Assembly: GCA_015501595.1 (NCBI GenBank)
Contig: JADNRX010000108.1
Span: 62,001 to 126,000 of the forward strand
Length of the DNA: 64,000 bases
Reading direction: 5' to 3'
Source: Hymenopellis radicata
Taxonomy: Eukaryota > Basidiomycota > Agaricomycetes > Agaricales > Physalacriaceae
In this document: positions 55,501-64,000 of the stretch, one piece after another
How positions within the stretch are numbered: position 1 is the first letter of the stretch
How the letters are laid out: each line of letters starts with the position of its first letter
The notes under the pieces: model-generated
What the model saw: the letters and a program-made list of their open reading frames with translations, nothing else
The model's database searches: none
Told to the model about the DNA's origin: nothing
Program-made: the position numbers and the translations under genes

Positions 55501-57674
55501 TTAGCGCACATCCTCACTTCTCCTCCGCCGAGTATACATGCTTCTCTTCTGTTACCCTTCGTACAAACGCCCGCAAAGTCCCACAGTCGCAATATTCGTC
55601 ATGTGCGCACATTTCTTTCTGCCGCTGCCCCCATTCTTTTTCCGAGTCGGGTATCCTTGCACCGCCCACACCTGTACGCCGTGGCTTTTTACATGTCGCA
55701 TCCGCCACAGAACATGACGACTCGGCCGTTCGGCGAAGATCGCGCTGGCACTGATGGGGTGTCGAGCTGCAACCTTACAACGGAGAAACGACTGGAGATG
55801 AGCACATGCAAAGGTCTATATCCCAAAATATTCATGGCTGAAGCAAAATTTGCTTCCGCCACTCGCCGATCGTGTTTGGACTTCACGTAAAACCACAAAC
55901 GCGAACACGATCGAGACTCGAGAGCTCACTAAATCTCGGACAACGATTGAATTCGCACTACGTATTGTTTACCATGGTCCACATCGTCCAAAAGCTTCAC
56001 ATACCGCTGCTTGTCTCTTCCCCTTATTCATCTGGAAGACGGCGGCGGGTTTGGTAACGGTCGGAGGGTGTCCGCCAAGCACGGGTAGCCAACAGCGGAC
56101 CTGTCATAGGTTACACGGCGGTCAAGCGGTTTGCTGGTCCTCATACGAAAGTATGCATGGCATGGCAAGCGACGGTGTATGTGGAGGTAGCCAGTCATCC
56201 GTTCCGACTCGGGGCCGCTCACTCGTGTTGGCGGTCTAGCTCGCTCTTTAATGTGCGCCAAATCCGATTCGGGCACTGGGCAGCATGAACAATAACGCGA
56301 TTGGCTCTTCATTCTTGGTGTTTTCGTATTATCCGAGTCGCACCATAGATACAAATGCGGGCAGGTCATGGCACGGGAACGGGAACGGCGACGGAGGAGC
56401 ATACCCTCTTCCCGCTGCCCCATTTTACCTTTCGTGTTGGCGACCTGCGGGGTTTGGCATCGACCACACAGAGTGCAGTCATCTCCGTTCCTGCTTCGCC
56501 GAACATCTTGGACTTCTTTGTCCATTATCTCCTTCTTCTCGTTGGGAACGTGGTCTATACATCGCTGCGCCCTGTCAAAGCGTCATTTAGATGGGGGGCA
56601 TCTACAAAAGAATAATGCCTCATCTATATCCTTCTCAACTTTCGTAGGTACATTCAACATCTCCTTTCTGCGATACGCTAATAAGAAGCAGCTCTAGCGG
56701 TTCTACTCCGTTTGGGAAGTACTAAGCGTCTATCACCCTCTCCCCGTGGTCTCTTCGGTCTTATGACAGGACCCAAATATACAACTCAATATGACAACGC
56801 GCTTGAACTCTCACTTGACGTCCTACGCTCCGATTCAGAGGAAACAACATCTCTCCACACCAACCTATTCATGCACTCGGGAGCGCACCGCGCGTATCTT
56901 TAGCCAAGACCTATATACTGGGGTGCCTTGACTTGCGTGTGAGCCATTTGAACGAACGTGGAGTCAGTCAACATAAATGCCGTCGGCATCTACTCTCAAT
57001 TTAGGTGGCCTGTTTCATTCTCAACATCGTATCACGCCTGCATCTCGACATGGGCCGGCAGTGCATGCGGAGACGGGCGTACCGTGCTAAGGGGGAGGCA
57101 TGAGGTTACGACTCGCCCATGGGGATAGATATCAGCGATAAGTTAAGCTCGAGTTTGAGTGTCATGGAAGGCAGCAATGGACTCTGGCTGGCTCATCACG
57201 TTTGAAGGCGAATCTGGTTCCTAGGGTCCAGTGTCCATAGGATACGAGGCATTGAGTCCGTCCTTTCACGGGAGAACGGAGGGGAATGGGAAACGGATAA
57301 CTCTCCGTTGACGTTAGTGGTGTCACCAGCAGGCCCAATCAAGAAATTACGAATACACTTACAAGGTTCACGATTAGGTTTAGACTAATACGGTACGTGA
57401 CGAGATAACATTGTCATGCACTTAGTGCTGAACGCTCCCCGTAGTGGGGACATCGTTACAAAAAATTGTAATGTTTTGACTACTGTATCCACTATGACTC
57501 TGCTTTCGGAGGAGTTAGCTTCTTGAAATGCTTTCCTATAAGTATGGTCCCCATTATCACCTTTACTGCATGTCATGGAGAACCTCTCTGACTTTGTTCT
57601 GGAAGGCGGTCAAAGCGCGTCATATCGCGTAGCCTTTCAGGCATCTTTCACGCCTCCACTCCGCCTAAAACACT
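49547..57674. other. 8.1-kb region without a supported gene
   Basis: Many short ORFs on both strands (longest 165 codons, 56028-56525 minus), none with a recognisable domain, conserved motif or splice-consistent neighbours. I saw no reverse transcriptase, transposase or integrase motif, long terminal repeats, tRNA or tandem repeats by eye. It may be ancient decayed transposon sequence, lineage-specific genes or true intergenic DNA. Confidence 0.45.
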
Positions 57675-58064
57675 ATGAACTTTGTTGATGAGACTACCGC
57701 TCACAGCTGGTCGTATCGTGCGGCACTCCCCGAACAGCTTTCTACCTTCCCGTCCGACAACGGGGAAGTGCTTGACTTCCGCAGAGACCCAATTCCTGCT
57801 ATCACGCATCATTTCGTCTTCGACCCATCACATTTCAATCCATCCCGACCAAGCACTATCTGGTACACAGATGAAGCTTCCAGAAGGAATACGGATACTG
57901 TCCGCCGCGTCTGCTTCAATTGCCGTACAGGAGAATCTCCTTCATGGCGTCGCTCGCGATTGGTTCCAGGCAAAATCTTGTGCAACAGATGTGGGCTATA
58001 CGAGCGCGCGCACTCTAGAGCACGCCCGTACAGCGTCCGGCAGGCGCGCCAAGGTACGTGGTGA
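57675..58064 (+). CDS. Small GATA-type zinc finger protein
   Basis: Starting MNFVDETTAHSWSYRAALPE, the open frame of 129 residues ends just after the zinc finger CFNCRTGESPSWRRSR...KILCNRCGLYERAH. Four Cys in CX2C-X19-CX2C spacing (my count), with WRR and CNRCGLYER, identify the GATA fold that binds GATA-like DNA motifs in transcription factors. After RQARQG a GT donor (GTACGT, about 58051) suggests a final intron, so the C-terminal few residues are uncertain. The zinc finger is closely related to that of the gene at 62296. It lacks the long low-complexity flanks of that gene. Confidence 0.75.
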   Translation: MNFVDETTAHSWSYRAALPEQLSTFPSDNGEVLDFRRDPIPAITHHFVFDPSHFNPSRPSTIWYTDEASRRNTDTVRRVCFNCRTGESPSWRRSRLVPGKILCNRCGLYERAHSRARPYSVRQARQGTW

Positions 58065-58080
58065 CCAAAGGAAATGTGAG

Positions 58081-61000
58081 TGAATTCCATACATTACCGC
58101 TCTAGGTTAGTATTCACGCCTTGTTTCATTATAGAATGACACCGCCGCCTTTTCTTCTGTTGCGGTTGCACCTGAGTAGTTTAACTGTATTCTTATCATA
58201 TCACATCCCTTTGTATGGGACTGCGTTTTCTTTCATCTTCTGTACTATTAGTAGTGTACTGATATCTATTGCACAGTATCCGATGTGTTCGTGCTGCATG
58301 TCATACGATCATACGCTGCTTGTCGTCCTCTCATCTCAACTGGCCTCCCAGAGGAATTTGCCGTGTCATTTCTCGAAGCTCTTTGACAGTAGTTTGAACG
58401 GAGCACATGCAGGGATGTAGATCTCGTGTGCAATGGCGCTATCCAAGTTCGCGTCAGGGTGTTCGATTGAGACAATGGCTCACACATCCTCGACGAACTC
58501 TCCCGGCGGAACGAGAACTTTTTGCCACGCCCAGTTTCAAAAAGGGGCATCAGAAAAGGCCGAGCTACTCCCCGAGCTTCATATAGAAAGCATCATGGAC
58601 AGCTGCCAATTCGAAACGGACAGTTACTGTACGGTGAAGATAGTACGACGTGCAAAGGAACGCGCGCGCACCTGAAGTTGGTACTCCCGTGACCCCGCGG
58701 GACTGGGCCCATCAAGCATACACATGAATCTCAGCTGTCGGACGTGCGCTGTTTGAGCTAGCCAAGGTCAGTCCGCAATCAATTCGCTATCCGAATCGGC
58801 GTGCACCAGGGCACATCAGCAAGACTCGGTCGCAATACGCAAATCCTCCACGCCACCGCGCCCGTGAGTTACTGACGGCTTAGGACGGCGAGGCGCAAAG
58901 CACATCCCTCCCTTGAGAGCTTTGGCTGCGCTCTGCTCGGAAGTTCCAGTCAGCAAAGAACTCGACGCCTAAAGAGGACGACTTGGGCTGGCCTCTGCCC
59001 AAGTCCTTATCTGTTTCAGCAGAGTAAATCTATGGAGTCAGTCCAAAAGGACGTGGCGCGGCGACGGATAAGCGCCGTAGTCACGGGCAGCGGGGGAAAG
59101 TTGACGGAGTCCTTCTCGGGCACGCTATGATAAGAGTCAAAGGCTACGTGTGCCCGGTAGCCCACGAAGAAACACGTCGAGGCCAGTGTGACCGGTAGGC
59201 GCGTCATGACTGATGTTTACTCAGAGCCAACTCAAGAGCTGATCGACATCCGATCGACGCTCTGCTGTGCTTCGAAGTCCTCCACCATCACCAACGCGAG
59301 AATATCTGCACCGGTCCGTCTTCGGCACTTATGCTTATGCCTATGCTTCTCTTGCAGTGCTGTGGCGGCACCTCGTTTCGCCATTGTGACAGGTAAATTT
59401 GGACGCGTCTCGGGCAGAGTCCAACCTGTCATGAGGTGGCTTCTTTGGCGCCGCATTCTCCGATTTTATTCCCAGCGCTTATGAACTGAGTGCCGAGAGC
59501 ACAGCTCGCCTTTCTCTGGCTGCTTCTCCGAAACCAATAGATCTTCCAGAGTCGCTTAACTTGGAAATGAATGCTCGCCTGTGTTCGTGGGCACTGTACT
59601 TCGTAATATTCTTACTGGTCTTACGGCGGGTACCTTCGACTTCTTCGGGTGTGGCGTTCTCTTCCCACCGTTTTATTGACCCTTCCAATTGTTGACTTTT
59701 CGGGTATGCTGTGTGTTTTTTCTGACGGTTTGCATGTTGGTTTTTCTCCGTTCGAGAACTGAGGGCGCTTATCCCCGCCTCATGTCATTGCCGCGTGTTC
59801 TCAGGCCCGGTCTTCCCTTCTCTTCTTTCTTTGTCCTTCCCCTTCATACCTGCCTCTTCCATACAGGAAAGTCCTTGTCGTCTTCTTTTTGTCTTTGTCC
59901 CACATAGGAATGTTTACAGCTCGGAGTATTTCTTTGTGTGTCCACATTCCCACTGACCTTCGGCCCCCGGGACTCTGGCTATTCTTCCCACTTGCGCCAT
60001 TGCTTTGTTCTGCACCACATCCTGAACTATGAATTTTGTTGTTTCTATGTATAGCGCAGTGGATAACGGAAAACTTTGGAAGAAAAGGAACCAATTCAAG
60101 ATTACGACCCGCGTCCTTGAGTACGTACCTGCGGTCCTGCGCGTTCCTTACGCGTTCCTGTTTCCGTTTGTGCCGTTTTGAAGAATAAGAACATCGAATG
60201 GTGTAACGAATATCGAGAGCCAGCGATAAGCGAGTATATGACCGTAGAAGAAACCGGCTCGTATAATGAAAGTAAAAATGTTTTCCTATGCATATGACTT
60301 CGGTGTGTATCCAAGGGCACAAAGGTGAAGTCTAGGGATCGAAGTAATCTCACGTACTTGTGTATCCAGAGTATGCCCGAGAAATCCATTCCAAGAGAAC
60401 CTCTGTCGACACGGAGGTCGTAGGGCGTCTCAATATAGCCAACCATGTATCCAAGGATGCGCTTCGAGGGTTGAAGAGAGGACTTTCCAGTACAAAGAGA
60501 ATCCAGAAAACGGTTGTTACCAACGAATCCAGCGAGTGGCGAGTATCCAAGGTCGCAACTCTATTAACGTTCAAACGTTCATCCCCAATAAGCCAACAAC
60601 ATTGAAAGGAATAACGCCAGTTATTGTCCAGCGTCTCCCACCAATAAGCAGGAGGAGAAAGTTCCCTCTCGAACATTACCGCCGATGAGCCCACGGGTTG
60701 CTAGGGCCTATGAGTGCGATCTCATACATGGTAATCTAAAGGCGGGGAATTTGTATATGGTTCAACGACGAAATTGGGATCGACGCGAAAAGAGGTTTGT
60801 TGAAGAGGGGCCGTCGGGAGCTAGATGAGCTGCAGCACACTACGCGTGGCATATTCGTTGAATAGTATTGGTATGGGAAAGGACGGTAGGGATGGAATTT
60901 TAGAAGTGCCTGGCCATGGGATCTAGGAAATGTGGAGAATGGTGGAGACATAATGCAAGGTGGAGGAAGGAAAGATAACGAGAATGCGTTTCCTAGGCGT

Positions 61001-61390
61001 TATGGTGCCTTGTCTGTACAGGTCGGTGCGAGTCCGGAGAGAAATTCGGGCGGCATAGATGAAAGTCTCACTTATTTCCAGATACGAACGTCGCGATACA
61101 CTCGTGGTCCAATTTCTTTGACAGTCCGAGAGAAGAGAGCAAATAAGAATAAGCCAAAGTCCCCTGTTTCTGGATCGACGCGCAATTGGTCGATCGCGTG
61201 CAAATACGTGGTTTCCAGGCCAGATACGCGAACTTCGAGAAAGGTGAAGGGTGCTGCTCGAAGTCTCAGATGTAGTCAAGGTTGCGTATCTGTAGGTATA
61301 GAACAAAAAGGACATGGAGGTAATCGAGGCTAATTGAGCGGAAGTAATTCGGTGCGAGACACGTTACTTACCCGTCACTAGTACACCACC
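58081..61390. other. Intergenic region between the first GATA gene and the rhomboid-like gene
   Basis: 3.3 kb. ORFs at 58433-58675 (+), 59801-60322 (-) and 60923-61333 (both strands) show no recognisable domain and composition unlike the neighbouring genes. No repeats recognised. Confidence 0.4.
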
Positions 61391-62019
61391 ATGTCATTCG
61401 AGCACGCGCCAATTAGCAAAGGTACGCCGCCTCTCCCGCGGCCGTCAGCGACTGACAGTGACCAGTGGCCATCGTCGTCTATGCGTCGTCGACCTTACTG
61501 ACCTCGCTATTCGACATGGATGTCTATTTCAACCTCCAGACATCCCTTCTGCGAACACAGCCATACCGTCTGCTTACACATACCTTGTATGCCTCGTCAA
61601 CACCGACACTACTACCTCTGCTAGTCCTTCTCTCGTCGCTGGGACCGCCGTTGGAACGCCGCTTCGGACCACGCAAGTTTCTATCGCTGCTGCTCCTACT
61701 CTGGCTCCTAGGGCCAGCGGGCGTCGTTGGCGCGCTCGCATACATCCACAGCGCCCTGATTCCACGTGCCTACACTTTCCGCGTGTTCGGGATTGCTCTA
61801 GGCGACTCCTGGACGCGCTGGGTGCTGCTGGCATGGCTGGGACGCGGCGTGCTGCCTGGCTTGGTCTGCGGCGCGATCTGGGTATCCGACGTCGGCGGGG
61901 TCAAGTCGTTCCGGATATCGGATAAAATGGCTCAGAGCGTCGTGCAAGTGGCGGGGCGCACTGGTGGGGTGCGGCGGGCAAGGGCGGCGCTGGGTGTGCG
62001 GGCCGATTCGCAGACATAA
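61391..62019 (+). CDS. Rhomboid-like membrane protein (UBAC2/Dsc2-like), short form
   Basis: Exon 1 (61391-61421) encodes MSFEHAPISK, the N-terminus typical of UBAC2/Dsc2 rhomboid pseudoproteases. An intron at 61422-61465 joins it to exon 2, which continues VAIVVYASSTLLTSLFDMDV, TQPYRLLTHTLYASS, PPLERRFGPRKFLSLLLLL, the hydrophobic LLWLLGPAGVVGALAYIHS and LPGLVCGAIW. About six membrane spans are expected in the ER. Homologues sit in the Dsc/Hrd-type E3 ligase complex for membrane protein degradation. The protein ends at 198 residues without the C-terminal UBA domain usual in Dsc2/UBAC2; a missed 3' intron is possible. No catalytic Ser/His pair of active rhomboids is evident. Confidence 0.7.
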
Positions 62020-62295
62020 TCACGAAAGAACGAATACACACACGCAATATTCGAATATCGAAATCGAAAATAATCGCAAAGTGTGTGACCCTGGCCCCGT
62101 GTTTGGTGTTGCATTCGGGAATCGGCGAGGCCTCATGCAAGTGCTTCTGGGGTCCTCGCCCAGGGGAGTGGGACAGATTCCAACCCGATGTGGCAGGCCT
62201 ACCCCATTCGTTATTCATTCCCCTTTTGGCGTTGAGGGGAAATGGTTTAAGTATGAGGGCTACTTTCGAGGAATGCCAAAGCAAATAGCTACACC

Positions 62296-63043
62296 ATGGA
62301 CAGCAGCCTTATGTTCGAATCCCGAGAGGAATACACCTACCCTCCCTACGGCAGCTCTCCTCCGTACTCGGGCAGCCTTCTGCAGGAGCTGTACGACGAG
62401 CGCCCGCACCACCACGCGCCCTACTACTCCGACGTCAAGTTGGAAGAGCACCATACCCCACTTGTACCGTCCCACCATTACCTCCCTGCTTCCTCTTTCA
62501 ACTATCCGCCACCCCCGCCTGCTTATTCTCTTTCGCCACACACCGGCCTTCCCGTTCAACACACGGATGACGCCGCGAGCAAAGAGACGCAGTACCTTCG
62601 CCGCCGCTGCTTCAACTGCCACACCACAGAGCCACCCAGTTGGCGTCGCTCTACTCTAAACCCCGGCAAAATTGTGTGCAACAAATGCGGGCTCTACGAA
62701 CGCACACATCTTCGACCGCGTCCTCTTCGCTTTGACGAGCTTCGCGCCGGGAACAAAGCGCGAAAGAGTGCCGCGAAAAAGATTGTCAAGAAGGATCCTT
62801 CGCGCAGTCCCAAGGATTGGGATGATTCGCGTGAGTATCGCTTTCCTTGAATGCTGCTCGACCTTCATATTGACGCCACTCTTAGTATCACTATACTCTG
62901 GCACTTCCTCATCCTCTTCGTCTTCATATCCTTCACCATCACCGTACTCGCATACCCTTTCTCTACCACATTCTCCCTCCGCGTCGCCGCCTCCCATCCG
63001 CTTACCAGTAGCGCCGCTGCAACAACCGTACCAGGCATATTGA
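62296..63043 (+). CDS. GATA-type zinc finger transcription factor
   Basis: Exon 1 (62296-62830) and exon 2 (62886-63043), separated by a GTGAGT..TTAG intron, encode about 230 residues. The N-terminus is Tyr/Pro/His-rich (YPPYGSSPPYSGSLLQE; PPPPPAYSLSPHTG), typical of an activation region. The finger RRRCFNCHTTEPPSWRRSTL...KIVCNKCGLYERTHLRPRP has CX2C-X19-CX2C spacing, followed by a basic Lys-rich segment (KARKSAAKKIVKKD) likely to contact DNA or act as nuclear signal. The Ser/Pro-rich tail ends APLQQPYQAY. It likely binds GATA-like promoter sites; targets are unknown. It is a close relative of the gene at 57675, 4.2 kb away. Confidence 0.82.
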
Positions 63044-64000
63044 ACTGGTCCCCATCTTGGCATATCATTTACTTATGTTATTTATCCCTCCTTCGCTCTC
63101 TTAGCTGTTATTGTCACTGTACCCGGATTGTACTTTTATTTATTCTCGATAGAACCCCACCTCTGTACTACTAGATACACACAAAATCGCGCCACATTCG
63201 AGGCCGTTGTACTCTTACTTTTGTTCGCAAATGAATGTTTGGTTTTCGAAACAGCTATTTCTGGTGTGCTTTCTGAGGGCGACGTGACACGAAATGTGGC
63301 GAACGGCGACGACACACAGGTGCAGGGCGGCCATAGAATAGAGCGATCGTGTGCAGGGATAGAGAGCTCCGGGTGGTACAGAACTCACAGATAACCTCCG
63401 TTGCCGCGGACGTCTTCGCTCTGCCCTGAGGTGAGCGCTCACCCTGACTTGCGTTAGTGTTATCCCATGTTCTCCTTATGCCGTTATCCAGGTCACTGGA
63501 CAAACATACAGAGAAGCACCGACACGTCACGTAATCCCACTGAGAACCTTATAGCGCGTCGGGGGATAAGCCATCTCAATCCCGATTACGCTACTTGGAA
63601 TGAGAGCTTGTGAAGATGGAGAATTGGACTGAAGACGGAAGGGGATGTGGTATCCTCATGTCAACGATTCCGACGCTGGGTTTGGCGCTCGGTTATGGGC
63701 ATGGGTATCCAACTTCACAGCCTTGGGTAGAAGGATGCCAGCGAGACGAGCCCGTATTCAATCACTGAATTGAGGAGACGGTTACTACGGTTGCGCAATA
63801 CAGGGCTGAGGGAGGCTTGTGTATTCAACTCCTTGCATATAATGGCAGACTTTACATAGCCTGTAACTGTGGGCTGGCAGAAGGTCAACGGATACGCTAC
63901 CGTCTCATCCCAAATATTCCCAAGAAGCACTCAGTAGAGCAGATAACGGGTCCAATGTCCATTCCGTTCCGGCATTCGAAGAGAAGTCCTAGTACATCGC
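63044..64000. other. 3' flank of GATA gene and window end
   Basis: T-rich 3' flank of the GATA gene, then about 700 bp with only short ORFs. No supported gene before the window ends. Confidence 0.4.

Noticed and set aside
56028..56525. 165-codon minus-strand ORF in the gene-poor region
   Set aside because: Low-complexity Arg/Ser/Pro-rich reading with no family resemblance and overlapping equally long ORFs on the other strand.
59801..60322. 173-codon minus-strand ORF
   Set aside because: No domain, irregular composition, no splice context; likely chance.

Overview
This window looks like genomic DNA from a basidiomycete, most likely a mushroom-forming agaricomycete. The genes are cut by many short spliceosomal introns (mostly 45-60 nt, GT..AG, a few GC..AG), and the recognisable products are fungal nuclear genes: neurofibromin/Ira RasGAP, Rrp7, Nop14, a TRP/Flc-like membrane protein, a CNH-domain protein, a MYND-SET protein, an F-box protein, GATA factors and carnosine N-methyltransferase. 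No operons, plasmid or viral genes, CRISPR arrays or RNA genes were recognised.

Layout. 1-1073: 3' part of a membrane protein. 1285-2309 (-): RRP7. 2892-12582 (+): a very large neurofibromin homologue with about 32 introns. 13106-13710 (+): CHY zinc finger. 14578-15454 (+): DsbA-like thioredoxin-fold protein. 15625-17018 (-): an unrecognised protein built from duplicated exon pairs. 17271-18758 (-): two hypothetical genes. About 19.2-39.5 kb: a structured accessory segment. An outer inverted duplication (about 19170-21700 and 36920-39510) carries two cis-CaaD-like tautomerase genes and a hypothetical gene (provisionally DUF7770-like) or its remnant per arm. Inside its 15-kb spacer are carnosine N-methyltransferase, a TRP-like channel/transporter, a CNH protein and a second, smaller inverted repeat (32342-33524 and 34903-36696). 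The smaller repeat brackets an aminoglycoside-phosphotransferase-like gene and carries another DUF7770-like gene, intact on one arm and deleted on the other. 39988-41676: degraded F-box gene. 41829-43358 (-): MYND-SET methyltransferase. 43512-46493 (-): NOP14. 46760-47370 (-): hypothetical. 48470-49546 (+): NTF2/SnoaL-like protein. 49.5-57.7 kb: an 8-kb stretch with no gene I can support. 57675-63043: two GATA-type zinc finger genes flanking a rhomboid-like (UBAC2/Dsc2-like) gene.

Housekeeping functions cluster loosely: Rrp7 and Nop14 both act in 40S ribosomal subunit assembly, and the neurofibromin homologue would turn off Ras. The unusual part is the nested inverted duplications with their tautomerase and DUF7770-like paralogues. 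A second general feature is that several conserved genes, including NOP14 and the neurofibromin homologue, are each broken by what looks like one missing base. Several of these lie at homopolymers (G5, A3, C5). This suggests residual indel errors in the assembly, and it should be resolved before any of these genes is called a pseudogene.

Exon coordinates below were deduced by eye from splice consensus and reading-frame continuity. Family names come from recognition of motifs, not from database searches.
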